From NCBI GenBank assembly GCA_949840805.1, contig CATKXR010000049.1, positions 1 to 38,572 of the forward strand: DNA of 38,572 bases, in the 5' to 3' direction. Below are positions 22,505-31,883 of this stretch, one piece after another (the stretch's first letter is position 1; each line of letters starts with the position of its first letter). The notes under the pieces were generated by a model that was not told the origin of the DNA, did not search any database, and saw nothing but the letters and a program-made list of their open reading frames with translations. A program made the translations under genes and the position numbers. The DNA comes from an uncultured Lachnospiraceae bacterium (GTDB taxonomy: Bacteria > Bacillota > Clostridia > Lachnospirales > Lachnospiraceae).

Positions 22505-24559
22505 CTACAGATTCAGCCGTTCATATCCTGCGCCCAGATATCCTTCCATCCTTTCCCCCAATCCCCGGTATTCCTCACCGGCAAGCATCGGATCCTCCTC
22601 CAAAATCTCCTTTACCTCCTCTGACACGGCCTTTAAAATATCCGCGTCCGTAAAGATATCTGCCAGTTTAAACTCCAGCTCCCCGCTCTGACGCAGGCCG
22701 AAAATATCCCCCGGTCCACGCAGCCTTAAATCCTCTGAGGCAATATAAAACCCGTCATTGGAACGATTTAAGATATCCAGCCGTTTCCTGGTTTCTTCTT
22801 CCCCGGAACAATCCACCATAATGCAATAAGACTGATGCTTCCCCCGCCCTACCCGTCCCCTGAGCTGGTGAAGCTGGGCCAGGCCAAACCGTTCCGCGTT
22901 CTCAATCATAACCACAGTGGCATTTGGTACATTCACGCCCACTTCCACCACTGTGGTGGACACCAATACCTGAATCTCCCCGGACGCAAAACGCTCCATG
23001 ATTTGATTTTTTTCCCTGCCTTTCATCTTTCCGTGAAGATATTCCACCACGATCCCGGGCATCAGTTTTTTCTGAAGGAGCTTTGTATAATCCAGCACAT
23101 TTTCCGCCTCTATCATCTCGCTTTCCTCCACCATGGGACAGATCACGTAGGCCTGCCTCCCGGCCGCCACCTCTTTTTCGATAAACCGGTATGCCCGGTC
23201 CCGGTACCCGGTATCCACCACACAATTTTTAATGGGAAGCCTGTTGGCAGGCATTTCGTCAAGGATGGAAATATCCAGATCACCATACAAAATGATGGCC
23301 AAAGTCCGTGGTATCGGCGTGGCGCTCATCACCAGGACATGGGGCTTTGCGCCTTTCTGGCCCAGCGCCTCCCTCTGTCCCACGCCAAACCGATGCTGTT
23401 CGTCCGTGATTACCAGGGCCAGCTTGTCATACACGACCTTTTCCTGTATCAGCGCATGGGTTCCCACTATGATATCCGCCTCATGGACAGCGATCTCTTC
23501 ATATGCCTGCCGTTTCTCCTTAGCCGTCATGGAACCTGTCACCAGGACCACTTTTTTTTGGATCCCGTGAGCGGCAAACAATTCTTCCATAGACTCAAAA
23601 TGCTGTTTTGCCAGCACTTCCGTAGGCGCCATCAAGGCTCCCTGATATCCATAGCACACTGTCTGTAACAGGGCAAGGACGGCAATAATGGTCTTGCCGG
23701 AACCTACATCACCCTGAATCAGCCGGTTCATTATCAGGCCGCTGCCCATATCCTTCTCAATTTCCTCAAGCACCTTTTTCTGTGCCCGGGTCAGTGCATA
23801 GGGAAGTTCTCTCTTAAGGCGGTTTACCTCCTCTGCTGACCCTATTCTGTAAAAACTTTCTGCGTCCTGCCGCTTCTCCTTCATCCGCCTCACTGCCAAC
23901 AGGAAAAACAAAAACTCGTCAAATACCAGCCGCTTCCTCGCCGCCATCATTTCCTTCTCGTCCATGGGAAAATGAATGTGCTCAAGGGCATAATTGTATT
24001 CTGCCAGCTCATATTTTCTGCGAAGCTGCTCCGGCAGGTATTCCCGTTCCATCTGCCTTTCAGAAAGCGCCTGGGCTACCGCCTTTGCAATGGCTTTGTT
24101 TCCAAGCCCTTTTGTCTGGCCGTACACAGGCTGCAGGGAATGGATCACCTTTTCGTAGGCTTCCTGCGTAAAGATCTCCGGCTGTTCCATGGACAGGCGG
24201 CTCCCCTTTTTTGTCACCCTTCCCCGAAACAACAAAATCCGCCCCATCTGAAGCGTATTTTTTAAATATGGCATATTAAACCAAGTTAATTGAAGACTTC
24301 CTGTCAGATCCTTGACTATGGTCACAATCACCTGCATGTTCTGATACCGGCGGACTGTGGCTGTCTTTAGAAGCTGGCCGCAGACCGTGCAGACCTTTCC
24401 TTCCTGCACCTGACCCACAGGGACAGGCGGCCCGTAAGCGTCATATGCCCTGGGATAATCATGAAGCAGGTCTTCCACTGTCTCCACTCCCAGCCGTTTA
24501 AATAAAGCCCCTGTCTTCTCACCGATTCCCTTTAAGCTTGTTATTGGCTCCTGATTCAT
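22505..24559 (-). CDS. recG: ATP-dependent DNA helicase RecG
   Basis: Branch-migration helicase that remodels stalled forks and Holliday junctions. The N-terminal wedge/OB domain (SLKGIGEKTGALFKRLGV ... DLLHDYPRAYD ... LTGSLQLTWFN) is followed by superfamily 2 helicase motifs: Walker A GDVGSGKT, DEQH box in LVITDEQHRFGVGQ, SATPIPRTLA, and motif VI LHQLRGRVGRGKHQS. The C-terminus has DLRLRGPGDIFGLRQSG, a RecG hallmark. I start it at MNQEPITSLKG (24559), giving 684 aa; the open frame extends to 24631 but passes through the terminator of the upstream fakA gene (24604-24626). Order asp23-fakA-recG matches B. subtilis yloU-yloV-recG. Confidence 0.97.
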   Translation of the reverse strand: MNQEPITSLKGIGEKTGALFKRLGVETVEDLLHDYPRAYDAYGPPVPVGQVQEGKVCTVCGQLLKTATVRRYQNMQVIVTIVKDLTGSLQLTWFNMPYLKNTLQMGRILLFRGRVTKKGSRLSMEQPEIFTQEAYEKVIHSLQPVYGQTKGLGNKAIAKAVAQALSERQMEREYLPEQLRRKYELAEYNYALEHIHFPMDEKEMMAARKRLVFDEFLFFLLAVRRMKEKRQDAESFYRIGSAEEVNRLKRELPYALTRAQKKVLEEIEKDMGSGLIMNRLIQGDVGSGKTIIAVLALLQTVCYGYQGALMAPTEVLAKQHFESMEELFAAHGIQKKVVLVTGSMTAKEKRQAYEEIAVHEADIIVGTHALIQEKVVYDKLALVITDEQHRFGVGQREALGQKGAKPHVLVMSATPIPRTLAIILYGDLDISILDEMPANRLPIKNCVVDTGYRDRAYRFIEKEVAAGRQAYVICPMVEESEMIEAENVLDYTKLLQKKLMPGIVVEYLHGKMKGREKNQIMERFASGEIQVLVSTTVVEVGVNVPNATVVMIENAERFGLAQLHQLRGRVGRGKHQSYCIMVDCSGEEETRKRLDILNRSNDGFYIASEDLRLRGPGDIFGLRQSGELEFKLADIFTDADILKAVSEEVKEILEEDPMLAGEEYRGLGERMEGYLGAGYERLNL

Positions 24560-24589
24560 AATAATCTTCACACTCTCCGGATCCTTTTT

Positions 24590-24626
24590 TGCAAAATAAA
24601 ACCGCACCGGCCAAAACCGCCGGTGC
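24590..24626 (-). terminator. Terminator between fakA and recG
   Basis: GCACCGGC (24604-24611) and GCCGGTGC (24619-24626) form a perfect 8-bp stem, followed on the minus strand by GGTTTTATTTTGC. It lies after the fakA stop and before the chosen recG start, so recG probably depends on readthrough or its own promoter. Confidence 0.7.
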
Positions 24627-24646
24627 AGCACAATCAGAATTCCCCA

Positions 24647-26410
24647 TCACTCTACAGACATCAGATAATAGTAAATGGGCTGGCCCCCGTCATGAAGCTC
24701 CACCTCGCAGTCCGGACATGCCTTCTGGGCTTTGGATAACACCTGCCTGGCCTCCTCCGGCTTTACATCGCTTCCGTAATAAATGCTGATCAGCTCGGAT
24801 TCTTCGTCTATCATGGCCTTCAGCGTCTCGATGGCCGTCTTCTCAATACTGCTTCCCACTGCCAGCATGCCTCCATCGCCCAGGCCCATAATATCCCCCT
24901 GATGGATCTCCATGCCATCGATCTGGGTGCTGCGCACCGCATACGTGACCTGTCCTGTCTTGATGCGCCCCATCTCCTCTGTCATGGTTTTCAAATTCTC
25001 CTCGGCAGAAAGCTCCGGAATAAAATTAATCAGGGCCGTGATTCCCTGGGGAACCGTCTTGGAAGGCACTACTATGACATTCTTATCCTCTACCAGATAT
25101 TTGGCCTGTTCGGCAGCCAGGATGATATTTTTATTATTTGGCAAAATAAACACCGTATCGGCATTGATCTGGTCGATAGCATTGAGCATATCCTCTGTAC
25201 TGGGATTCATAGTCTGTCCGCCTTCGATCAGATAATCCGCTCCGATCCCACGGAATATCTCTCCCATTCCCGCTCCCACGGACACGGCAATAAAACCGTA
25301 TGGCTTTCTCGGCTCCTGGCCCGCCATCCCGCTTTCCGGCTTTCTTTCCTCTTCTTCCCGGCCCGATGCCTGTTCTTCTGCCAGACGCTTTTCCTTCTGC
25401 TCCCTGGCTATCTTCTCTGCATTCTGGATCAGCCGCTCCTGATGCTCCTCCCGCATATTGTCAATCTTCATCCGGGAAAGGGAGCCATAGGTAAGGGCCC
25501 GCTGGATGGCAAGGCCCGGATCATTGGTGTGGACATGGACTTTTACCACATCATCATCCGAAACTACAACCAGGGAATCCCCGATGGATTCCAGGTAAGA
25601 CTTAAACTCCCGCTCCGTCTCTTCATCATATTTTTTTTCTACGTTGATAATAAATTCTGTGCAGTAACCGTATCGGATATCCGATGTGTCAAGCCCGGCC
25701 ACATCCACCCCGGAATCGCCCCGAGCCGCCACGCTGTCTCCAGCGCCTCTGTCTTTTCCAAAAATACCGTCTTCTTTTGTGTCCGGCGTCTCTTTTCCCA
25801 AAAGCCCGTCCAACGCGCCCTTCATGACCTGCATCAATCCCTGACCGCCGGAATCCACCACGCCGGCCTGCTTTAACACCGGCAGCATGTCCGGCGTCCG
25901 GCTGAGGACCAGATCCCCGTATTCGATCACCGCCCGGGCAAATTCCACCACGTCTTCTGTCCCGGCTGCCGTCTCCACCGCCTTCTCCGCCATCCCTTTG
26001 GCCACGGTCAGTATCGTACCCTCCTTGGGCTTCATCACCGCCTTATAAGCCGTCTCCGATGCCCGGACAAATGCATCGGACAGCGCTGCTACATCCACCA
26101 CATCCCTGGTCTTGATCTCCTTCGTAAATCCCCTGAAAAGCTGGGATAAAATAACGCCGGAATTCCCCCGGGCGCCCCGCAGGGAACCAGAGGAAATAGC
26201 CCTGGAAAGGGTCTCCATAGTAGGATTTTCAAGAGCAGCTACCTCTCTCGCCGCCGCCATGATCGTCATGGTCATATTCGTTCCCGTGTCCCCATCCGGA
26301 ACAGGAAACACATTCAGTTCGTTAATCCACTCCTTTTTCTCTTCCAATCCCCGGGCGCCTGCCAGAAACGCCCGTTTCATCAGCGAGGCGTCGATTTCTC
26401 GTATATTCAC
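24647..26410 (-). CDS. fakA: Fatty acid kinase A / DAK2 (DhaL) domain protein, YloV-like
   Basis: ATP-binding subunit that phosphorylates fatty acids held by a FakB (DegV) protein, feeding them into phospholipid synthesis. The N-terminal DhaL domain (about 1-200) has the Mg/ATP motif ELNVFPVPDGDTGTNMTMT and SGSLRGARGNSGVILSQLFR. The middle domain (about 240-330, including YCTEFIINVEKKYDEE and VHVHTNDPGLAIQRAL) and C-terminal domain (NADTVFILPNNKNIILAAEQ) complete the YloV/FakA arrangement. Length 587 aa is a little above the usual 550, owing to a charged insert (EREEEERKPE-like) near residue 350. Coupled to the asp23 gene 13 nt upstream. No fakB is in this window. Confidence 0.93.
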   Translation of the reverse strand: MNIREIDASLMKRAFLAGARGLEEKKEWINELNVFPVPDGDTGTNMTMTIMAAAREVAALENPTMETLSRAISSGSLRGARGNSGVILSQLFRGFTKEIKTRDVVDVAALSDAFVRASETAYKAVMKPKEGTILTVAKGMAEKAVETAAGTEDVVEFARAVIEYGDLVLSRTPDMLPVLKQAGVVDSGGQGLMQVMKGALDGLLGKETPDTKEDGIFGKDRGAGDSVAARGDSGVDVAGLDTSDIRYGYCTEFIINVEKKYDEETEREFKSYLESIGDSLVVVSDDDVVKVHVHTNDPGLAIQRALTYGSLSRMKIDNMREEHQERLIQNAEKIAREQKEKRLAEEQASGREEEERKPESGMAGQEPRKPYGFIAVSVGAGMGEIFRGIGADYLIEGGQTMNPSTEDMLNAIDQINADTVFILPNNKNIILAAEQAKYLVEDKNVIVVPSKTVPQGITALINFIPELSAEENLKTMTEEMGRIKTGQVTYAVRSTQIDGMEIHQGDIMGLGDGGMLAVGSSIEKTAIETLKAMIDEESELISIYYGSDVKPEEARQVLSKAQKACPDCEVELHDGGQPIYYYLMSVE

Positions 26411-26423
26411 CGGTAGCTCCTCC

Positions 26424-26780
26424 TTAATCTATCACTCGTACACCTTCAACATAAATACTGATCTTATCTACATCCATCCCCGTAAATGCTTCTACCTTGT
26501 ACTTCACATTGGCAATCAGGTTATCCGCTACCGCGCAGATGCTTACCCCGTATGCCACGATCACGTGGAAATCCAGATTGATACGATTGTCTTCCACCCT
26601 TACATTGATGCCCTTGGTGAGGCTTTCACGCTTTAAAAGCTTCACCAGCCCGTCCTTCATATTGATCGCCGCCATGCCAACGATGCCAAAACATTCCACT
26701 GCCGTCATGCCTGCATAGAGCGCGATCACTTCAGAACTGATCCGAATCTCTCCAAGCTTATTATTTATGCGTCCTTTCAT
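26424..26780 (-). CDS. Asp23/Gls24 family protein (YloU-like)
   Basis: Small (118 aa) conserved Firmicute protein, homologous to YloU and to Asp23, a membrane-associated envelope-stress protein in Staphylococcus. Recognisable segments are ISSEVIALYAGMTAVECFGIVGM and LDFHVIVAYGVSICAVADNL (split here for length), with a C-terminal VEGVRVID. It is the first gene of the asp23-fakA unit. GGAGGGGG precedes the ATG. Its molecular role is unknown. Confidence 0.93.
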   Translation of the reverse strand: MKGRINNKLGEIRISSEVIALYAGMTAVECFGIVGMAAINMKDGLVKLLKRESLTKGINVRVEDNRINLDFHVIVAYGVSICAVADNLIANVKYKVEAFTGMDVDKISIYVEGVRVID

Positions 26781-26815
26781 GAAACCCCCTCCATTCGAGT
26801 TTGCTTTATATTTTC

Positions 26816-26843
26816 ATTATACCATTTTTCCGCAAAACCACAA
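26816..26843 (-). promoter_or_regulatory. Promoter of the asp23-fakA unit
   Basis: Minus-strand TTGTGG (26843-26838), 16-bp spacer, TATAAT (26821-26816), 36 nt before the ATG. CCGGAA-TT-TTCCGG, a small palindrome, lies just upstream (about 26844-26857). Confidence 0.55.
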
Positions 26844-26914
26844 CCGGAATTTTCCGGTGAGGAACTTTTTAGTATTTTTCGGGATTTTTCGTCATTTTCG
26901 GACAAATTTTTCAA

Positions 26915-26956
26915 AAACAAAAAAAGCCTACAGAAAACCCGTCTTCTCCATAAGCT
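26915..26956 (-). terminator. Terminator of the amino-acid ABC operon
   Basis: On the minus strand, AGCTTATGGAGAA (26956-26944) pairs through all 13 positions (with G-U pairs) with TTTTCTGTAGGCT (26937-26925), loop GACGGG, followed by a run of seven or more T. It ends the operon whose last gene stops at 26982. Confidence 0.85.
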
Positions 26957-26981
26957 TTTCCACCAATATCTGTTTTATCAC

Positions 26982-27716
26982 TCAAAGCACCTTATTCAAA
27001 AAACCGATGGTCCTCTCCTCTTTCGGATTCCCAAAAATCTCCTCCGGCGTCCCTTCTTCCACAATAACCCCTTCATCCATAAAGATCACCCGGTCCGCCA
27101 CTTCCCTGGCAAATCCCATCTCATGAGTCACCACCACCATGGTCATGCCCTCTGCGGCAAGCTGCTTCATTACCTCCAGCACCTCTCCCACCATCTCCGG
27201 GTCCAAAGCGCTGGTCGGCTCGTCAAAAAGCATAATGTCCGGGTTCATGGCCAGTGCGCGGGCAATGGCAACCCGCTGCTTTTGTCCGCCGGAAAGCTGC
27301 CCCGGATACACTTTGGCCTTATCGGAAAGGCCCACCCGCTCCAAAAGCTCCAATGCTTTCCTGGCCGCGCTCTCCTTGTCCATCTTCTTTAACTCTATTG
27401 GAGCCAGGGTAATATTGTCCTGGACAGTCAGATGAGGGAACAGGTTAAAATGCTGGAATACCATCCCGATATTCTCCCGCACCTTATTGATATTCACATT
27501 GGGATCGGAAATCGGATGCCCGTCTACGATAACCTCCCCTGCCGTAATGCTCTCCAGCCGGTTTAAGCAACGCAGGAAAGTGCTTTTTCCTGACCCGGAC
27601 GGCCCGATCAGGCATACCACCTCGCCCTCGGCCACATCCAGGCTGATCTTTTTGAGCACCTCAAGACGGCCGAAATTCTTCTTTAAATTCTTGACCTCGA
27701 TTTTTTTATTTTCCAT
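26982..27716 (-). CDS. Polar amino acid ABC transporter ATP-binding protein (GlnQ-like)
   Basis: ATPase of a polar amino acid (Gln/Glu/His/Arg class) importer. Walker A is [10 protein letters not shown]-loop region [12 protein letters not shown], signature [15 protein letters not shown], Walker [17 protein letters not shown]-loop VVTHEMGFA. Length 244 aa is typical. It overlaps the permease gene by 11 nt and is last in the order binding protein-permease-ATPase. Confidence 0.96.
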   Translation of the reverse strand: MENKKIEVKNLKKNFGRLEVLKKISLDVAEGEVVCLIGPSGSGKSTFLRCLNRLESITAGEVIVDGHPISDPNVNINKVRENIGMVFQHFNLFPHLTVQDNITLAPIELKKMDKESAARKALELLERVGLSDKAKVYPGQLSGGQKQRVAIARALAMNPDIMLFDEPTSALDPEMVGEVLEVMKQLAAEGMTMVVVTHEMGFAREVADRVIFMDEGVIVEEGTPEEIFGNPKEERTIGFLNKVL

Positions 27717-28386
27717 AGGACACCTTCCTTTCTACCACCAGCGCCAGTTTGGAAAGCACCGTACATACCACCAGATAAAACGCTGCCACCACAAGCCAGA
27801 TCGCCATCACCTTAGAAGCCGAATTGGCGGCAATAATCTTGCCGTTCTGGGTCAGCTCCCGGATTCCGATGACAGAGATCAGGGACGTGTCCTTCATGGA
27901 AATAATAAACTGGTTGATGATAGACGGGAGCATGGTACGGAACGCCTGGGGCAGGATGATCTTGCTCATGGCCTTTCCATAGGGAAGTCCCAGGCTGCGG
28001 GCGGCCTCCATCTGTCCCTTATCCACCGCCTCAATGCCTCCCCGGATGATCTCCGCCATATAAGCGCCGGCATTCAGGCTCAAGGTAACGGCTCCTGCCG
28101 TAAAATTCCCGCCGATATTCCCCCAGGCAAATCCATAAGGGCGCAGCACCTGGCTGATTCCGTAGAAAATGATCATCACCTGCACCATCAGCGGAGTCCC
28201 CCTGATAATGTCAATATAAATATTGGCGATCAATTTTAAAGGGCCGATCCCCGACACCTTAAAAAGCCCGAAAATCACTCCCAGGACCGTAGCGCAGATC
28301 AGCGAAATCGCAGTCAGCTTGATCGTCTCCACAAGCGCTATGCTGAAAGACGGAAAATATTGTACCAATACCTCGAAAAAAGCCAT
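27706..28386 (-). CDS. Amino acid ABC transporter permease (HisM/GlnP family)
   Basis: Integral membrane subunit, 226 aa with about five helices. The family segment [15 protein letters not shown] and the EAA loop [20 protein letters not shown], which contacts the ATPase, are clear. A single permease gene suggests a homodimer. AAGGTG lies upstream of the ATG. Separated from the binding-protein gene by 156 bp holding a strong hairpin and a short dispersed repeat. Confidence 0.95.
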   Translation of the reverse strand: MAFFEVLVQYFPSFSIALVETIKLTAISLICATVLGVIFGLFKVSGIGPLKLIANIYIDIIRGTPLMVQVMIIFYGISQVLRPYGFAWGNIGGNFTAGAVTLSLNAGAYMAEIIRGGIEAVDKGQMEAARSLGLPYGKAMSKIILPQAFRTMLPSIINQFIISMKDTSLISVIGIRELTQNGKIIAANSASKVMAIWLVVAAFYLVVCTVLSKLALVVERKVSYGK

Positions 28387-28405
28387 CTTACCATCACCTT
28401 TTCTT

Positions 28406-28442
28406 AATTATACTCACGGGGCATGCTTATTTGCCAAATGAT
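28406..28442 (-). repeat. Short dispersed repeat, copy a
   Basis: On the minus strand it reads ATCATTTGGCAAATAAG, C, ATGCCCCGTGAGTATAATT. A near-identical 36-nt sequence occurs on the plus strand at 35175-35210, one base shorter in the middle. It lies in the gap just before the permease gene. Confidence 0.7.
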
Positions 28443-28472
28443 TGGAATTTGTCTGGCAGCCTGAACCGCTAT

Positions 28473-28512
28473 GGCATCCGCCCGCAGGAATCTCTTCCCG
28501 GGGGCGGATGCC
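28473..28512 (-). promoter_or_regulatory. Intercistronic stem-loop after the binding-protein gene
   Basis: GGCATCCGCCC (28473-28483) and GGGCGGATGCC (28502-28512), 11-bp perfect GC-rich stem, no T-run. Such hairpins between binding-protein and membrane genes usually protect the upstream mRNA, giving excess binding protein; that role is inferred. Confidence 0.7.
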
Positions 28513-28542
28513 CACAATATGCGTTCCCTTACTTATATTTTC

Positions 28543-29418
28543 TTACTTGGAAATGTAAGTGTTCAGAATTTCATCATACTTGCCGCTGTCCTTCATGTTC
28601 TTAAGGCCGGCGTCAAACATCTCCAGAAGCTCTGTGTTCTGGCCCTTCAGAACCGCAAAGCCATAAGAGCTGCCATGCTCCATCTCGAGAGGCATCTTAA
28701 AAGCGGTTCCTCTGGAAATCTCGTATCCTAAAACCGGGTAATCCTCAAAGCAGGCTACGGAATTGCCTGCCAGCACATCCTGGTACATGCTGGAAGAATC
28801 CTCAAACTGCATGATGGTAAATCCATACTGGTCTGCAATAGACTCTGCAAAAGTGCATCCCTCCGTTCCGATCTTCGCCGCAACTGTCTTATCCTTCAGA
28901 TCGTCATAAGATGCGATATCGGAATCTGCATTGACTGCCATGCCTACGCCGGAATCATAATACGGCTCCGAGAAATCATACTTCTCTTTTCTGGCATCCG
29001 TAATGGACATACCTGCGATCACTGCGTCATACTCCCCGGCTTCCAACCCGGTAGTGGCCGCGGAAAAGCCTGCAACCACAAGCTCGTACTCAAAGCCCTG
29101 GTCCTCGGCAATGGCCTTTAACAGGTCCAGGTCGATTCCTACCATCTCGCCCTTGTCATTCTCAAACTCAAAGGGGGCAAAGGTAGTATCCGTAGCAATC
29201 TTATATACTTTGCCGCCGGCAGCAGCCGCGTCCTGGCCGTCCGTCTCTGCTTCCGTGGTAGTATCCGCCGCATCCTCCTTGGATTCTGCCGCAGAAGTAT
29301 CTGCTGCTGCCGCTGTGGTCGCCGCGTCTGTGGCGGGGGTGTCTTTGCCGCCTCCGCAGGCGCTCAAGGATGCTGCCATCAGCACGGACATGGTTAAGGC
29401 TATCATTTTCTTTCTCAT
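28543..29418 (-). CDS. Amino acid ABC transporter substrate-binding lipoprotein
   Basis: Extracellular binding protein (SBP_bac_3 family), 291 aa. It begins MRKKMIALTMSVLMAASLSAC: a lipoprotein signal with lipobox LSAC and Cys21. A low-complexity Ala/Thr/Glu/Asp linker follows (about 25-70), then the binding domain (YKIATDTTFAPFEFENDKGE, MVGIDLDLLKAIAEDQGFEY, and DAVIAGMSITDARKEKYDFS), typical of polar amino acid binding proteins. I start it at 29418, where GGAGG is 9 nt upstream; the open frame reaches 29601 but that would destroy the signal peptide. It is the first gene of the operon. Confidence 0.95.
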   Translation of the reverse strand: MRKKMIALTMSVLMAASLSACGGGKDTPATDAATTAAAADTSAAESKEDAADTTTEAETDGQDAAAAGGKVYKIATDTTFAPFEFENDKGEMVGIDLDLLKAIAEDQGFEYELVVAGFSAATTGLEAGEYDAVIAGMSITDARKEKYDFSEPYYDSGVGMAVNADSDIASYDDLKDKTVAAKIGTEGCTFAESIADQYGFTIMQFEDSSSMYQDVLAGNSVACFEDYPVLGYEISRGTAFKMPLEMEHGSSYGFAVLKGQNTELLEMFDAGLKNMKDSGKYDEILNTYISK

Positions 29419-29591
29419 AATTGTCTCCTCCTCATTATATGGAAAAAGTTGACGGGATCTGCAGCCAGGCATATTCAGAAATCCATCAGGCTGTATTTTC
29501 AACAGCCATTGCGGATGCTTCGTAATAAAAAAGACAACGCAAAAAAAGCGATGTCCCCCTTGACGTCCAGCTCCCATAAGCCACGAAACTG

Positions 29592-29620
29592 ATTCTATCA
29601 CAAGACGGAGCCAAAGTCAA
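29592..29620 (-). promoter_or_regulatory. Promoter of the amino-acid ABC operon
   Basis: Minus-strand TTGACT (29620-29615), 17-bp spacer, TAGAAT (29597-29592). The 5' leader is about 165 nt, with an imperfect GGACGTC/GGACATC stem followed by seven T, a possible attenuator. Confidence 0.75.
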
Positions 29621-29633
29621 GCGGTTGTTATCG

Positions 29634-29656
29634 CTACAACGAAAAGATTGTTGTAG
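29634..29656. promoter_or_regulatory. Inverted repeat upstream of the ABC operon promoter
   Basis: CTACAAC (29634-29640) and GTTGTAG (29650-29656), 9-nt spacer, immediately after the stop of the hydrolase gene and 14 bp upstream of the -35 box. GTTGTTATCG next to it partly repeats the half-site. It may be a regulator site or the 3' end hairpin of the previous transcript. Confidence 0.4.
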
Positions 29657-30886
29657 TTAAAATCCCATTTCCGCCAGCTCCTCCACCAGCCGTACATAAA
29701 ACTCCAGCACCTCAAACCCCTGGTAATCTTCTCTGGTCAGGTCAATCATGTCTCCATGGGAGACGCCCCGCAGCCGGTGGTTTTTGATGGTTCCCCTAAA
29801 ATTCGTCCACCGGGCGGACTCCTCTGTCACCAGCCCGTCGTTTGGCCCGTCAAGCGCCTTTAAAAGCCAGTATGGAATGCATAAAAGTTTGCTGCTGAAT
29901 CCGCTCTTCATCAGGCTGGCATAACTTTGATAATAAACCCCGGGGGCGTCTGCGTACTTTTTGTTGAACTCCCTGCAGCAGGCGCAGGAAAGCTGATGGC
30001 TTGCCACATAAGTATTGGGATTTAAATCCCCGAACTTTTTAAAATATCCGTCGATCCGCCTGCAGATAAACCGGTAAACCCCTTCCGGCAGGCCCATGAG
30101 AAAATCCACGATGGCCGATCCGCCGTGGGGCGTGTTGATCGTTGTCAGGGTCGCCACATAAGGCGCCATACAAAGGCCGCTGATCAGATACCGGCAGTCC
30201 AGGCCGCCCTTGGAATGGGCGATAATATTTACCTTTTCCGCGCCGGTCTCCCTGCAGATCTCCATGATTTCTCTCTGCAGGAAGGCTGCGTTGTTCTCCA
30301 CGGTTCCCCAGGCCTCCTGATGTCCATAATACACTTTGGCGCCGTTTTTTACCAGCTCCCTTGGTATCCTTCCCCAGTAATTAAAATAACGGTAATCCCG
30401 AAATCCCACCCCATGGACAAGAAGAAGCGGATATTTCGTCCTGCAGATTTGCCGTTCCACGCGCACGTCATCCAGGCGGATCTTGTAAAGAGCATGGTCG
30501 ATTTCCTCCTTTGCCAGCCACCAAACGTAAATGGCCAACCCGTAATTGACAACGGGAATCCAGATCATGCTCCAGACAATCAGCCGCTTTGCAATCCTCA
30601 GCCTCCGGCACACGATACAAAGCCAGAACAGAGTACCTGTCATTCCCAGGCAGCACAGCAAAAAAGCAGCCAGGGACCCGATGGAAGACCAGTGCCGCAA
30701 GTATCCCCCAAAATCATGAAAGACGGAAAAGACCCTCATCCGGGAGACCATCCAGGCTCCTGCCACTGGCACCAGAATAAGAAAAAGGGCCAGAAGCCCT
30801 GTCAGAAAACGCAGCAACAGCAAATGGGCGCGGTCCGCAACGGAAAGCGCCATGTCCTTCATGCCGTCCCCCCCTTTTCCAGCCAT
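29657..30886 (-). CDS. Membrane-anchored alpha/beta hydrolase, lipase/esterase-like
   Basis: Hydrolase of 409 aa with three N-terminal membrane helices (about 21-46, 70-92 and 100-122) followed by an alpha/beta hydrolase domain of the triacylglycerol lipase/PGAP1-like class. The oxyanion region is YPLLLVHGVGFRDYRYFNYW, the nucleophile elbow is IIAHSKGGLDCRYL (Ser in AHSKG), a probable acid is in GPNDGLVTEES, and the His in LRGVSHGDMIDL. TTINTPHGGSAIVDFL is typical of lipases. GGAGG precedes the ATG by 9 nt; a second ATG at 30862 is possible. It overlaps the pseudouridine synthase gene by 28 nt and ends the operon. Substrate unknown. Confidence 0.88.
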   Translation of the reverse strand: MAGKGGDGMKDMALSVADRAHLLLLRFLTGLLALFLILVPVAGAWMVSRMRVFSVFHDFGGYLRHWSSIGSLAAFLLCCLGMTGTLFWLCIVCRRLRIAKRLIVWSMIWIPVVNYGLAIYVWWLAKEEIDHALYKIRLDDVRVERQICRTKYPLLLVHGVGFRDYRYFNYWGRIPRELVKNGAKVYYGHQEAWGTVENNAAFLQREIMEICRETGAEKVNIIAHSKGGLDCRYLISGLCMAPYVATLTTINTPHGGSAIVDFLMGLPEGVYRFICRRIDGYFKKFGDLNPNTYVASHQLSCACCREFNKKYADAPGVYYQSYASLMKSGFSSKLLCIPYWLLKALDGPNDGLVTEESARWTNFRGTIKNHRLRGVSHGDMIDLTREDYQGFEVLEFYVRLVEELAEMGF

Positions 30887-31869
30887 CCTTCCTCACCTCC
30901 AAAGATCCTTTCAAATTCCTCCGGTACAGGCGCCGTAAAGCTTTTTCCGCTTAAGCCGCCCAAAGGCTCCTCCATACGGGGAAACACCATCCGGAAGGAA
31001 TGTAGCATCTGGGATCCCACCCCGTATTTTTTCTTCACCTTTTCGTTTACCGCCTTGTCCCCGTATTTATAATCTCCTGCAACCGGATACCCCACAGAAG
31101 ACAAATGCGCGCGGATCTGATGGGTTCTCCCCGTAATCAAAGCCACCTTTAAGAGAGTGAACCCGTCCTGATATTTTAACGGCTCGTACTCCGTACAGAT
31201 CAGCGCTCCTTCCCGGCTTTCTGCCTCTTCTCCCGCATTCTTAAGCGGAAGGATTTTCACCTGGTTGGCCTTTTCATCTTTCACCAGGACTCCCTCAATC
31301 CTTTTTTTCTCCTTTACCCGACCCCACACCGCGCAGAGGTAATATTTATGGAGGGAGCGGTCTTTAAATACCGCTGAAAGTCCCTGCAGCCCGGCAAGAG
31401 ATTTTCCCGCCGCCACCAGCCCGCTGGTATTCCGGTCCAGACGGTTGCACACGGACGGACGGAAGGCGCGCAGCTCCTCCCTGGTAATCTGCCCGGAATC
31501 CAGCAGATAGCCGGTCACATATTCCACCAGGGACACATCCGAATCCCTTGCCTTTTGGGAAAGCATTCCGGAAGGCTTATTGACCAGCAGGATATGCTCG
31601 TCTTCATAAACAATATCCAGATGGTTCTTTCCTGTCTCCTGCACTCTTACCTGGGAAAATTTTTCAATGGTATCTTCTGACAGGAACAGCCTGATTTCAT
31701 CCCCCTCCACGAGCCTTTCCGAGCCATCGCATTTTTTTCCGTTTAAGGTAATATTCTTCTTCCGCATCATTTTATAGAGAAAGTTTTTTCCGGCAAGGTT
31801 TAAGTATTTCCCAAGATACTTATCCAGTCTCTGCCCCGCTTCCTTTTCTCCGACCGCAACACATCTCAT
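30859..31869 (-). CDS. RluA-family pseudouridine synthase (RluC/RluD-like)
   Basis: Isomerises uridines in rRNA, probably 23S. The N-terminal S4 domain (RLDKYLGKYLNLAGKNFLYK) precedes the catalytic domain with the motif CNRLDRNTSGLV, in which the Asp is the catalytic residue. LITGRTHQIRAHLSSVGYPV and GDYKYGD are the usual later motifs. I start it at ATG 31869, preceded by GAGGCGGG; a GTG at 31887 overlapping the stop of the upstream gene would add six residues. Length about 336 aa. Fourth gene in the ygiQ operon. Confidence 0.94.
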   Translation of the reverse strand: MRCVAVGEKEAGQRLDKYLGKYLNLAGKNFLYKMMRKKNITLNGKKCDGSERLVEGDEIRLFLSEDTIEKFSQVRVQETGKNHLDIVYEDEHILLVNKPSGMLSQKARDSDVSLVEYVTGYLLDSGQITREELRAFRPSVCNRLDRNTSGLVAAGKSLAGLQGLSAVFKDRSLHKYYLCAVWGRVKEKKRIEGVLVKDEKANQVKILPLKNAGEEAESREGALICTEYEPLKYQDGFTLLKVALITGRTHQIRAHLSSVGYPVAGDYKYGDKAVNEKVKKKYGVGSQMLHSFRMVFPRMEEPLGGLSGKSFTAPVPEEFERIFGGEEGWLEKGGTA

Positions 31870-31883
31870 ATTCTTCCCGCCTC

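Noticed and set aside
29418..29601. 61-residue N-terminal extension of the binding-protein gene
   Set aside because: It would overlap the promoter and bury the lipoprotein signal; the ATG at 29418 has a strong ribosome site.
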